Positions 1-8,292 of a DNA stretch of 64,000 nt are shown piece after piece. A model generated the notes under the pieces. The model was not told the origin of the DNA, did no database searches, and worked only from the letters and a program-made list of their open reading frames with translations. Numbering within the stretch: the first letter of the stretch is position 1; the number at the start of each line of letters is the position of its first letter. A program made the translations under genes and the position numbers. The stretch spans positions 1 to 64,000 of the forward strand of contig CAJUKV010000003.1 in assembly GCA_910587305.1 (NCBI GenBank). Reading direction: 5' to 3'. Source of the stretch: an uncultured Lachnospiraceae bacterium. Its GTDB lineage: Bacteria > Bacillota > Clostridia > Lachnospirales > Lachnospiraceae.

Positions 1-83
1 AAAAGTATACTTTTTGGGACTGAATATTATATGCATATTTATTCATTTTAATGTGAATATACTTTACACCATACCAGGGTGAA

Positions 84-163
84 GGTTGAAAGAAATTCTT
101 TCAACCTTGATTTGAGGGACAAATGAATTTTCAAACATATTCGTTTAACCCATGGAGACAAAG
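84..163 (+). repeat. Hairpin leader element A, copy 1
   Basis: Two hairpins fill the leader of the first gene. The first is GGTTGAAAG (84-92) with CTTTCAACC (98-106). The second spans about 116-151, between GGG and CCC, and is followed directly by the ribosome binding site TGGAG. The same pair of hairpins recurs on the minus strand at 21052-21166, with the same flank reading CCATGGAG then CAAA then ATG. What it does is not known; placement suggests an effect on translation or mRNA stability. Confidence 0.6.
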
Positions 164-1297
164 ATGGAACAAACCCTAAAAAGAATTGCAATATTTGTAT
201 TTTATGATCATGAAGGCATTGTCGAGCCATATGTAATAAAGCTGTTAGATGGAATGCACGATTACACAGACTATATCTACACTGTTGCCAATGGCTTTGT
301 ACAAAAAGAAGGCCGGGAGCAGCTTGCATTACATTCTGACAAATTATTGATACGTGATAATAAAGGATTTGACGCCGGTGCAATCAAGGATGTAATTGCA
401 GATTTAAATAATACAAATATGCTTGAGCAATTTGATGAGCTCGTTATATATAATGATACATTCTGGGGGTTCTTCTATCCCCTGTCGGATTTTTTTGAAG
501 GAACAAGCAAAGAACCTGACGTAAATTTCTGGGGGTTTACGGAATGGCCGGGCAATGCCCCTGATGACAGGATACATATACCGGAGCATCTCCAATCTTA
601 TTTCCTATATATTAAGAGCCGGATGCTTCATAGCATGGATTTTTTAGAATTCTGGAATAATATGCCTTATTGCGAAAAATTTACGGAAGTACTGATTCAA
701 TATGAGCAGAGTTTTACCCATTATTTTAATGAAAGGGGTTATAAAAGCAAGGCATATTATACGGTGGAAAAACTTGGCGAGAAAAAAGAATTTAATAAAA
801 TCTCGTATTTCATATATGCTTATGATTTGGTGGAGAAACTTCACTTCCCAATTTTAAAATGTAAAACCTTCAGCATTGAGGGCAATATGGCGGATAGTGA
901 AAAGCTTATGGATTTTCTGGAAAAAAACCATCTCTATGACACAAAATTAATCAAAAGTCATTCAATTCGTTTTGCAAATGAACGGTCATATTTTAATCTG
1001 AGAGAAATAAATAAATTCTGTAAAAAGTATAAAAAAATATATGTTTATGGGGCAGGGAATTATGGAAAGAATGTAAAAGCATATTTAGACGCCTATGGAT
1101 ATCCCTTTGCAGGTTTTATAGTTACGGAAAAGAAAGATACGGACGAGCAAGATACGCAGGAATTTAAAAATTTTAAATTAGAACCTGAAAGCGGACTTAT
1201 TATAGGCCTTATTCCAAAGTATACAAAGGAAGTTCTTGAAACAATAAAAGGGAAAATACCGGATGACCAGATATTTACCGGACAATATTTAAGATGA
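164..1297 (+). CDS. RgpF-domain (rhamnan synthesis F-like) glycan protein
   Basis: A 377-residue cytoplasmic protein. The N-terminal two thirds match the rhamnan synthesis protein F pattern: an early hydrophobic strand (AIFVFYDHEG), the stretch RDNKGFDAGA, then NDTFWGFFYPL and an NFWGFTEW block. Such domains occur in polysaccharide glycosyltransferases of rhamnose-glucose chains. The last ~90 residues start with a Rossmann-type strand-loop, YVYGAGNYGKNV, resembling a nucleotide-binding domain also present in two proteins downstream. The start at 164 is chosen because TGGAG lies six bases before it; an upstream in-frame ATG at 152 overlaps that site. It leads the glycan block, so assembly of a surface polysaccharide is likely. 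Acceptor and donor are unknown. Confidence 0.72.
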   Translation: MEQTLKRIAIFVFYDHEGIVEPYVIKLLDGMHDYTDYIYTVANGFVQKEGREQLALHSDKLLIRDNKGFDAGAIKDVIADLNNTNMLEQFDELVIYNDTFWGFFYPLSDFFEGTSKEPDVNFWGFTEWPGNAPDDRIHIPEHLQSYFLYIKSRMLHSMDFLEFWNNMPYCEKFTEVLIQYEQSFTHYFNERGYKSKAYYTVEKLGEKKEFNKISYFIYAYDLVEKLHFPILKCKTFSIEGNMADSEKLMDFLEKNHLYDTKLIKSHSIRFANERSYFNLREINKFCKKYKKIYVYGAGNYGKNVKAYLDAYGYPFAGFIVTEKKDTDEQDTQEFKNFKLEPESGLIIGLIPKYTKEVLETIKGKIPDDQIFTGQYLR

Positions 1298-1398
1298 GCA
1301 TAAGCGAATCGGAAGCATTTGCCGATCAGTGCTGAATATAGCATGCTGAATCACACTTACTCCAGCTCAATTGATGCTGAAACATAAATAGAGGAATT

Positions 1399-1944
1399 AT
1401 GAAAGATTTTATATTTGAAAAATGCCTATTGCGTAATGTTCGGCAGATTACTCCCAAAATGAATAAAGGAAAAAAAGATATATTTGTCAAAAACTATGAA
1501 AGAGGTTTATATGCAGATCATGGCATAGATTTTGTTCCTACGGAGGAATACAGGATTACAGAAGACCAGTTGATATTTCGAGGAATCCATTTGCAGTATC
1601 ATAAACCTCAAAAGAAAATTATATCAGTAATTGCAGGAGAGGCATATATCACGGTGGTGAATTTGGACAAAAAATCATCTCAGTTAGGACAATATGAAAC
1701 ATTCCTGCTAAAGGGACAAGACCCCAAATTAATTTATGTGCCTGAGTGGTTTGGAGTCGCAACAATATCTTTAAAAAATAATACGACGATTTCAGTGGTG
1801 AGCGACGGACTATATTATGAAAAATACAGTGGAGGGATCCGGTATGACGATACTACGTTAAAAATCCGGTGGCCGGTACAAGATTTTTGTATTTCAGAAA
1901 AAGACAAAAAATTAATATCTTTTGAAGAATACATGTGTTTGTGA
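1399..1944 (+). CDS. RmlC-like cupin (dTDP-sugar 3,5-epimerase family)
   Basis: A 181-residue protein with features of the RmlC cupin family: RGIHLQYH followed by KKIISVIAGEAY matches the RGLHFQ and VxxGxxxDV strands, and a C-terminal GGIRYDD matches the conserved GIRWDDP turn. True RmlC epimerizes dTDP-4-keto-6-deoxyglucose. No RmlA, RmlB or RmlD is present here, and the neighbours make CDP-sugars, so it may act on a CDP-4-keto sugar instead or be a non-catalytic relative. The ribosome binding site AGAGGAATT precedes the ATG. It overlaps no neighbour; the next start lies about 60 bases downstream of its stop. Family assignment is fairly firm, substrate is not. Confidence 0.65.
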   Translation: MKDFIFEKCLLRNVRQITPKMNKGKKDIFVKNYERGLYADHGIDFVPTEEYRITEDQLIFRGIHLQYHKPQKKIISVIAGEAYITVVNLDKKSSQLGQYETFLLKGQDPKLIYVPEWFGVATISLKNNTTISVVSDGLYYEKYSGGIRYDDTTLKIRWPVQDFCISEKDKKLISFEEYMCL

Positions 1945-2002
1945 GCATTTGAATCGCTGCGGAAAATTTAAGTTTTCAAAGAAGATAAAAAGGGGCGGCA
2001 GC

Positions 2003-2776
2003 ATGAAAGTTGTAATATTAGCGGGTGGACGAGGTTCCAGATTAAGCGAAGAGACAAATATAAAACCTAAACCCATGGTAGAAATCGGTGATGTGCCTAT
2101 CCTATGGCATATTATGAAAATTTATTCTCACTATGGTTACAATGACTTTGTTATATGCTGTGGATACAAGGGGGAATTAATAAAACAATACTTTACAGAT
2201 TACCGAATCAGGACATCTGATATAACCGTCAATATGCGTGATGATTTTATTAAAATACATCAGAATATCATAGAGCCATGGAATGTTACATTGGCGGATA
2301 CCGGACTAAATACAAATACTGCAGGACGTATTATGCGGGTCAGGAAATATCTTGATGGGGAACCTTTTATGCTGACGTATGGGGATGGAGTTTCTGATGT
2401 AAACATCAACAAAATTGTTGAGTTCCATAACCAGAACAAAAGGGTTGCCACAATCACGGCTGCAAAACCGGCAGGAAGATGGGGCGCTATCCAAATTTCT
2501 GAGAAACAAGGAATTGTTGAAACTTTCCAGGAAAAAGACAAGATGAATGAAGCATGGGTGAATTCCGGATTTGCCATATTTGAACAGGACCTTTTTAAAT
2601 ATTTGGAAAGCGAAGAAGAACAACTGGAGAAAGAGCCCTATGACAGGCTGGTCGCCGAAAAACAGATTGATGCATATAAACATTACGGATTCTGGCATGC
2701 TATGGATACTGTAAATGACAGAGCCGTGCTGGAAGAATATTGGAAAAGCGGAAGCGCGCCATGGAAAGTCTGGTAA
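2003..2776 (+). CDS. rfbF: Glucose-1-phosphate cytidylyltransferase
   Basis: Makes CDP-glucose from CTP and glucose-1-phosphate, the first step of the CDP-3,6-dideoxyhexose pathway. The 257-residue protein opens with the nucleotidyltransferase signature VVILAGGRGSRLSEET, followed by KPKPMVEIG and LWHIMKIYSHYG, all typical of RfbF/DdhA. Other family blocks are TYGDGVSDV, RWGAI, WVNSGF and FWHAMDT. The start is set at 2003 because AAGGGGCGG sits just upstream; a longer frame from 1922 overlaps the previous gene. Length fits the family (about 257 residues). Its partners RfbG and RfbH are encoded at 10-12.6 kb in the same orientation, with the sugar-branching candidates between them. Confidence 0.93.
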   Translation: MKVVILAGGRGSRLSEETNIKPKPMVEIGDVPILWHIMKIYSHYGYNDFVICCGYKGELIKQYFTDYRIRTSDITVNMRDDFIKIHQNIIEPWNVTLADTGLNTNTAGRIMRVRKYLDGEPFMLTYGDGVSDVNINKIVEFHNQNKRVATITAAKPAGRWGAIQISEKQGIVETFQEKDKMNEAWVNSGFAIFEQDLFKYLESEEEQLEKEPYDRLVAEKQIDAYKHYGFWHAMDTVNDRAVLEEYWKSGSAPWKVW

Positions 2777-2840
2777 AAATCTTACATAGAATCCAGGGGA
2801 TGAAAAGTATAAGCAATTTGATTCAGTGGGGGAAAGTTGA

Positions 2841-3779
2841 ATGCGTGAAAAACAATTAATGATAGGCATCCCGACAAAAGATCATCCGAGATATATACAG
2901 TTTTATTTGTCTAAAGTTCTTGATGTTGCAAGAGAGTATGGTATTGATTTACACATATATGACAGCAGCGAAACCAATCTGACGGAAAATATCATTTATA
3001 AGAGAATAGAAAGCGGATATAGCAATTTATATTACCATAGATATGATGCCGGCCTGGCGCCGGAAAAAAAAATAAAAGATATATTTGTTGGCAGTGGTTA
3101 TGAATATGTCTGGCTTTGTGGGGATGGTGTGGTTTTAGATTTGGAGAACATTCTTCCATTTGTTATCCGTGAGATGAAGCAGAACAGGGATTTGATCGCA
3201 TTTAACTGTATTGATGGAAAAGGCAGATATACACAATACGATGATCCGATTAAGCTCATCTTAGAGCAATGGGTATCTATTGCTTTATACGGAGGAACTA
3301 TCTACAAAGGGGAGCTTTTTTCAGGACAGGAATGGGACAGGCTTTTTCCGTTGTATACGGCAAATATACCATTGGCAGGTACTTTTGATATTTTGTCAAG
3401 AAAGACAATAAATGTTGTCAGTGTAGATACATGGTTTTGTGTTCATAGCGTATATAAGGAAGAATCAACATGGATTACAGACGGACGTTTGCTGCAGGCA
3501 GTTGTTGACGATATGCCCGCAGCAGTAAATAATTTGCCTCATAGGTATGATCCTGTAAAAAAAACAGTGGCAAAACTTTTTTCCTCTGGTAGAGATATGC
3601 TTTTAGCGCCTAATATCTGGTGGTTAAGGACTACAAATAATGTAACCCCTCAAAAAGTTATCAAGTATAGAAAACAATTGCGGGAAATTACAGATACAAA
3701 TTATTTGCTGTTTTTGGGAGGCTCTTTTGTCTCTAAAAAAATTGCAAAAAAACTATCAAATATTTTTTCGTACGCATAA
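2841..3779 (+). CDS. GT-A-like glycosyltransferase, tandem copy 1
   Basis: A 312-residue cytoplasmic protein that I read as a GT-A fold glycosyltransferase. It starts MIGIPTKDHPRYIQFYL, an N-terminal strand typical of family 2-like enzymes. A CGDGVV motif after a hydrophobic YVWL strand (around residue 95) may be the metal-binding acidic motif. A paralog with very similar sequence lies at 4340-5293, so the pair comes from a tandem duplication with a small gene between. Donor and acceptor are unknown; the CDP-sugar genes around it make a deoxysugar donor plausible. The ribosome binding site is GGGGGAAAG. Confidence 0.6.
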   Translation: MREKQLMIGIPTKDHPRYIQFYLSKVLDVAREYGIDLHIYDSSETNLTENIIYKRIESGYSNLYYHRYDAGLAPEKKIKDIFVGSGYEYVWLCGDGVVLDLENILPFVIREMKQNRDLIAFNCIDGKGRYTQYDDPIKLILEQWVSIALYGGTIYKGELFSGQEWDRLFPLYTANIPLAGTFDILSRKTINVVSVDTWFCVHSVYKEESTWITDGRLLQAVVDDMPAAVNNLPHRYDPVKKTVAKLFSSGRDMLLAPNIWWLRTTNNVTPQKVIKYRKQLREITDTNYLLFLGGSFVSKKIAKKLSNIFSYA

Positions 3780-3807
3780 ATACAAAACTAAATATCGGGA
3801 GGAAGCA

Positions 3808-4290
3808 ATGAAAAAAATTCTTGGTTACATATCTTTAGGATTATGGGGATTGGCATGTACCTATTATCTCATAAAAGTGGTAAATGCTGCAGACAAAAAG
3901 ATCGATGCCAAAGAAGCGGAAATCAGGAAATTCAAGTTATACTACAATTTATGCAGCTGCTGGGTAGGGGCAAAACAACGGGGAAAAAGCGTTGCCGAAT
4001 ATCTGCAGCATGAAAACATAAATACCATCGCTGTTTATGGTATGGGTGACATAGGAATCAGATTTTGTAAAGAATTACGGGGAACAACAATCAATATCAA
4101 ATATGTTATGGATCAGAATATGACATTAGATACGACTTTTGCTCCCAGGATAAGCCTAAGTGAAGAACTTCCCAAAGTAGATGCGATTATCGTAACTCCA
4201 ATCAATGTTTTTCCGCAAATAAGGAATATGCTCTCAGCCAAAACCGACTGCACAATTCTATCAATAGAGGACATTATCTTTGGTTTGTAA
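3808..4290 (+). CDS. Membrane-anchored Rossmann-type domain protein
   Basis: A 160-residue protein with a single N-terminal membrane segment (ILGYISLGLWGLACTYYLI) and then a soluble domain containing IAVYGMGDIGIRFCKEL, a glycine-rich loop like that of NAD- or nucleotide-binding folds. The same type of domain ends the first protein of the window and the C-methyltransferase. The start at 3808 is preceded by GGGAGGAAGCA; the frame could run upstream into the previous gene but has no better site. It sits between two paralogous glycosyltransferases, suggesting an accessory or membrane-tethering role in the same glycan step. I do not recognise a catalytic motif. Confidence 0.6.
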   Translation: MKKILGYISLGLWGLACTYYLIKVVNAADKKIDAKEAEIRKFKLYYNLCSCWVGAKQRGKSVAEYLQHENINTIAVYGMGDIGIRFCKELRGTTINIKYVMDQNMTLDTTFAPRISLSEELPKVDAIIVTPINVFPQIRNMLSAKTDCTILSIEDIIFGL

Positions 4291-4339
4291 TCTTTCTGAA
4301 GATAGCACAGTTGATATCTTGTAAGAAGGAGAAAGCAAT

Positions 4340-5293
4340 ATGCAGGAAAAACAGTTAATGATAGGTATCCCAACAAAAGATCATCCAAGATATATACAAT
4401 TTTATCTATCCAGGGTACTGGATGAGGCAAAAACATATAGCATTGATTTGCATATCCTTGATAGCAGCGAAAGCGATCTGACAGAACATATTGTCCGCCA
4501 AAAAATAGCACAGGGATATTCTAATTTATATTATCACAGATATGATGCCGATTTGCTTCCGGAAAAGAAAATAAAAGATATATTGGTTGACAGTGGTTAT
4601 GAATATGTCTGGCTTTGTGGGGATGGTGCGGTCCTATATCTGGATAATGTGGTGCCGTTTATCAGCAAGGAGATGGAAAAGGGCAGGGATCTGATTGTAT
4701 TTAACTTTATCGACAGAAAGGAAAGATATCTGGAATATACGGATCCTATTAAGTTGATTACAGAACAATGGATGGTTCTTACATTGTATGGGGGAACAAT
4801 TTATAAGGGAGACCTTTTTTTGGAAGAGGAGTGGAACAAACTTTTTTCCTTATATACAGCTAATGTACCACTAGGAGGGATATTTGATATTTTTGCAAGA
4901 AGACCAATGAATGTAGTTGTTGTAGATACGGAATTTTGTATCAACAATGTATATAAAGAAGGATCCACATGGGTGAAGAGCGGGCGTTTTCTGCAGGCAG
5001 TTGTAGATCGTATGCCAGCAGCTGTGAATCGACTTCCCGGATTATATGATCCGGTGAAAGAACAAGTGGCAAGGATTTTTTCCAGAGGGAAAGTTATGCT
5101 TCTTCCTTCGAATCTTTGGTGGCTAAGAGCCGATGACAATATTACACTTAAAAAGTCGTTTAAATACAGAAGACAAATCAGAGCTGCTACCGGCGCAAAA
5201 GTTACAGATTTTCATTATATGTTGTTGTGGGTAATATCACTTGTCCCGAAAAAGACTGCCAAAAAGATGACCAATATTTTTTGGTATCCGTAA
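4340..5293 (+). CDS. GT-A-like glycosyltransferase, tandem copy 2
   Basis: A 317-residue paralog of the protein at 2841-3779. It shares the opening MIGIPTKDHPRYIQFYLS, the YEYVWLCGDGAV block and the WWLR region near the C terminus. Divergence is highest in the middle and the tail. Keeping two copies suggests they add related residues or act on different acceptors, but this is inference. The ribosome binding site AAGGAGAAAG lies at normal distance. A hairpin leader of element D begins about 20 bases after its stop. Confidence 0.6.
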   Translation: MQEKQLMIGIPTKDHPRYIQFYLSRVLDEAKTYSIDLHILDSSESDLTEHIVRQKIAQGYSNLYYHRYDADLLPEKKIKDILVDSGYEYVWLCGDGAVLYLDNVVPFISKEMEKGRDLIVFNFIDRKERYLEYTDPIKLITEQWMVLTLYGGTIYKGDLFLEEEWNKLFSLYTANVPLGGIFDIFARRPMNVVVVDTEFCINNVYKEGSTWVKSGRFLQAVVDRMPAAVNRLPGLYDPVKEQVARIFSRGKVMLLPSNLWWLRADDNITLKKSFKYRRQIRAATGAKVTDFHYMLLWVISLVPKKTAKKMTNIFWYP

Positions 5294-5311
5294 AGTAGAA
5301 TGAGATTTTGG

Positions 5312-5357
5312 GTGGCAGTACCGCAAGCACGGCTTGCGGTATGCAGGGGGGAGAAAA
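5312..5357 (+). repeat. Hairpin leader element D, copy 1
   Basis: Stem ACCGCAAGC (5320-5328) with GCTTGCGGT (5332-5340) and a three-base loop, preceded by GGCAGT and followed by ATGCAGGGGGG, which serves as the ribosome binding site of the next gene. Element D occurs about seven times in the window. Here the second stem pair is C-G, whereas in the copy at 11254-11274 it is T-A, a compensatory change. Confidence 0.7.
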
Positions 5358-6509
5358 ATGAGAGAAAAATGCATCGTTTGCGGAGCGCCGCTATTAAGAC
5401 CTCCGCTGTATATATGTCAAAATATGCCGCAAGTGTCACAAAACCTTCCTGTAAAGGAAACCCTAAATATGGATGCCCCGATGGATTTAAACTTATGCCA
5501 GTGCAGTGGCTGCGGCCTCGTCCAGTTTGATTGTGAACCGGTGCCGTATTATAAAGATTCAACCAGAGCGGGAGAACGCTGCGAAGCACTGATTGCGCTG
5601 CGCCAAAAGCAGTACAAACATTTAATAGAAACTTATCACCTCCAGGGAAAAAAGATTTTAGAAGTTGGCGCTGGCAAGGGAGGATTCCTGAAAACTTTGA
5701 AGGAAATGGATGAGTACCAGATAAAGGAATATGGAATTGAGAATAACGCGGAATTTGTAAAAATAGCAAGGGAAACAGAGGGAGTAAATGTTTGTCAGGG
5801 TTATATGGATTTTCCTGAAATGACGCTCCCTGACGGACCGTTTGATGCATTCACGTCGTTTGCATATCCGGCAAGGCTGATTGATCCAAATACCATGTTG
5901 CGTTGTACTTTTCATAATTTGGTAGAAGGCGGCATCGGGTTAGTTATGGTGCCAAGCTTGGAGCATCTCTTAAAACCGGAGGGATTTTTCGACATTGTAA
6001 GAGATCATATAGCATTCTATAGTGAAGAAACCTTACATTTTCTCCTTCAAAATAATGGATTTGAAGTATTGGAACACGGAGAAGTATCCCAAATATATAT
6101 TTATGCCATTGTAAGAAAGCGAAAACCGTATGATATGGCAAAGATCTGGTCAAATGTGGGTACCCTGGCAGACGAAGTGAAACGATTTGTGAAAAAATCC
6201 ACGCAAAATGGAAAGAAATTAGCAATCTGGTGCGCAGGACATTTTGCATTTACCGTGCTTTCTACTACCGGAATTGGAGAGCAGGTGAGCTACATCATTG
6301 ATAATGCAAAGTTTAAGCAAGGGTGTTATTCTCCGGGTTCCCATGTATTAATTACAGGATGTGAACATTTTGAGGAAGAGCCTGTGGAAACAATCCTGAT
6401 TTTAGGCCCTATTTATATTGATGAAATAGTAAAAGAAATCCGTTTGAAATGCTCGCCGGATGTTTCTATTGCTGCCATGGACAAAAATGGACTCAGAGAA
6501 AAGCTTTAA
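5358..6509 (+). CDS. Sugar C-methyltransferase-like SAM enzyme
   Basis: A 383-residue protein with the three-part layout of NDP-sugar C-methyltransferases (TylC3/NovU type). An N-terminal zinc-binding domain uses CIVCGAP near the start and CQCSGCG around residue 55-60. A class I SAM domain has EVGAGKGGFLKTL. The C-terminal domain starts LAIWCAGHFAFTVL and contains IIDNAKFKQG, matching the Methyltransf_14-type domain. Such enzymes put a methyl group on carbon of a keto-deoxysugar nucleotide. Here the CDP-4-keto sugar made next door is the likely substrate, but a formal test is lacking. The start at 5358 follows GGGGGGAGAAAA, supplied by element D. Confidence 0.75.
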   Translation: MREKCIVCGAPLLRPPLYICQNMPQVSQNLPVKETLNMDAPMDLNLCQCSGCGLVQFDCEPVPYYKDSTRAGERCEALIALRQKQYKHLIETYHLQGKKILEVGAGKGGFLKTLKEMDEYQIKEYGIENNAEFVKIARETEGVNVCQGYMDFPEMTLPDGPFDAFTSFAYPARLIDPNTMLRCTFHNLVEGGIGLVMVPSLEHLLKPEGFFDIVRDHIAFYSEETLHFLLQNNGFEVLEHGEVSQIYIYAIVRKRKPYDMAKIWSNVGTLADEVKRFVKKSTQNGKKLAIWCAGHFAFTVLSTTGIGEQVSYIIDNAKFKQGCYSPGSHVLITGCEHFEEEPVETILILGPIYIDEIVKEIRLKCSPDVSIAAMDKNGLREKL

Positions 6510-6553
6510 TTGTGTGTTATATACCATATTTTCCAGAAGGAGGATAAATTTAC

Positions 6554-8275
6554 ATGCGCATGAAAGTTTCCGATTATATTGTACAGTTTCTTGTAGAGAA
6601 AGGAATTAAACACGCTTTTGGCTATCCGGGCGGTTCTGTTACTAATCTTATGGATTCCTTTCGTAAACGGGAAAACGAGATTTCCGCCCATGTGGTGTAC
6701 CATGAACAGGCAGCCGCCTTTGCAGCATGTGCTTACGCACAGATAACAGGGCATCCGGGCGTTGCCTATGCAACAGGCGGACCGGGCGCAACGAACCTGA
6801 TTACAGGAATCGGGAACGCATATTATGATTCTGTTCCGATTATTTTCTTTACGGGAAACGTCAATACATATGAGGCAAAAAACGGTCAAAACATCAGGCA
6901 GCGCTCTTTTCAGGAGTCCGATATTATATCTGTGGTGAGCCCACTGACAAAATTTTGTGCATATGTCAGCACGCCGGAAGAAATCCGCTATTATCTGGAA
7001 AAAGCATATTTCTCATCTATGGAAGGAAGACCGGGCCCTGTTTTACTTGATCTTCCTATGGATATACAACGAGCGCAAATAGATACGGAGGGCTTAAAGA
7101 GTTACGTACAAACGCCAAACGTAATGCCCGACAGTAAAGCAGAATTTAAGGATAAAATAGTACAATTGCTTTCACAAGCAAAATCTCCCAGTCTTATTTT
7201 GGGAAATGGAATTAAAATATCTCATACTACTGAGTTGGCACGCAAAGCAGTAGAAAATTTAAAGCTTCCGTATGTTACGAGTATGATATCATTTGATGTG
7301 CTGGCAGACAATCCATATTATTATGGTTTTCTGGGTGCTTACGGTATGCGGGAAGCTAACTTTGTGGCTGCTAAGAGTGATTTAATAATTTCCATAGGAT
7401 CGCGTATGGATATTCGTCAGGTAGGAGCGATAAGAGAAAATTTTGCAAAGAATGCTGTAATCGTCCGCATCGACGTTGATGTGGAAGAATTGAAATATAA
7501 AGTACACCAGGACGAAAATTCCTTCTGTATGGAAGCAAAAGATGCCTTGCAGATCATGGCAGGATTAAAGATAGACAGGGATTATTCACATTGGCTATCC
7601 GTATGTACGCAGATACGTAAGAAACTGCACGGATATGACGACAGACTTCCCAACGAATATGTTCGTAAAATCAGTCATTTGATACAGGAAAATTCTGTAA
7701 TCACAGCAGATGTTGGGCAAAACCAGGTGTGGGTCGCGCAGTCTTTTATACCAAAGGCCGGCCAACAAGTTCTGTTTTCCGGCGGGATGGGAGCAATGGG
7801 ATATGCATTTCCGGCAGCGATTGGCGCATATTATGGCAGCAATGGCAAAGCAGTCTGCTGTATATGCGGTGACGGAGGTATGCAGATGAATATTCAGGAA
7901 TTGCAGTATCTTGCGAGAGAAAGAATCCCAATTAAAATCATTGTTATGAATAACAATGCGTTGGGTATGATTCGGCATTTTCAGGAGATGTACTTTGATA
8001 ATTGCTATTATCAGACAAATCCTTCGGGCGGGTTTACATCGCCTGATTTCGACAAAATTGCAGAAGCATATGGCTTGGAGCATATGGTTATAACTTCTCC
8101 TACGGAAGTTGAAAGATGTAAGGACATTATTTATGATGACTCTCCCGCATTGATTGAAATTCGAATTTTTGAAGACACTTATGTACTCCCTAAATTAGAA
8201 TTTGGAAAGCCAAATGAAGATCAATGGCCAACGTTGGATAGAAAACTGTACAACGAACTTATGAATTTAAATTAA
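6554..8275 (+). CDS. Thiamine-diphosphate enzyme, YerE/acetolactate-synthase-like (first of two)
   Basis: A 573-residue ThDP enzyme with the usual three domains. The N-terminal pyrimidine-binding domain has the catalytic glutamate in YHEQAAAFAACA (Glu51), a central domain follows, and the C-terminal domain has GDGGMQMNIQEL then MNNNALGM, the ThDP/Mg motif GDG(25-30)NN. Acetolactate synthases, and YerE in yersiniose synthesis, share this fold; YerE transfers an acetyl unit from pyruvate to CDP-4-keto-3,6-dideoxyglucose. The surrounding RfbF, RfbG and RfbH genes and the absence of ilv genes argue for sugar branching rather than valine synthesis. The ribosome binding site is AAGGAGG. A second, divergent copy follows after 17 bases. 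Confidence 0.75.
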   Translation: MRMKVSDYIVQFLVEKGIKHAFGYPGGSVTNLMDSFRKRENEISAHVVYHEQAAAFAACAYAQITGHPGVAYATGGPGATNLITGIGNAYYDSVPIIFFTGNVNTYEAKNGQNIRQRSFQESDIISVVSPLTKFCAYVSTPEEIRYYLEKAYFSSMEGRPGPVLLDLPMDIQRAQIDTEGLKSYVQTPNVMPDSKAEFKDKIVQLLSQAKSPSLILGNGIKISHTTELARKAVENLKLPYVTSMISFDVLADNPYYYGFLGAYGMREANFVAAKSDLIISIGSRMDIRQVGAIRENFAKNAVIVRIDVDVEELKYKVHQDENSFCMEAKDALQIMAGLKIDRDYSHWLSVCTQIRKKLHGYDDRLPNEYVRKISHLIQENSVITADVGQNQVWVAQSFIPKAGQQVLFSGGMGAMGYAFPAAIGAYYGSNGKAVCCICGDGGMQMNIQELQYLARERIPIKIIVMNNNALGMIRHFQEMYFDNCYYQTNPSGGFTSPDFDKIAEAYGLEHMVITSPTEVERCKDIIYDDSPALIEIRIFEDTYVLPKLEFGKPNEDQWPTLDRKLYNELMNLN

Positions 8276-8292
8276 AGCCGAGGGAAATGATT

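Noticed and set aside
48..383. Minus-strand open frame over the first gene leader
   Set aside because: It runs opposite to a well-supported gene and has no ribosome binding site or family likeness.
2306..2869. 187-codon minus-strand frame over rfbF
   Set aside because: Shadow of rfbF; composition is not protein-like and the plus-strand family match is clear.
5215..5850. 211-codon minus-strand frame
   Set aside because: Covers the C-methyltransferase start and the element D leader on the other strand; no start site or motif.
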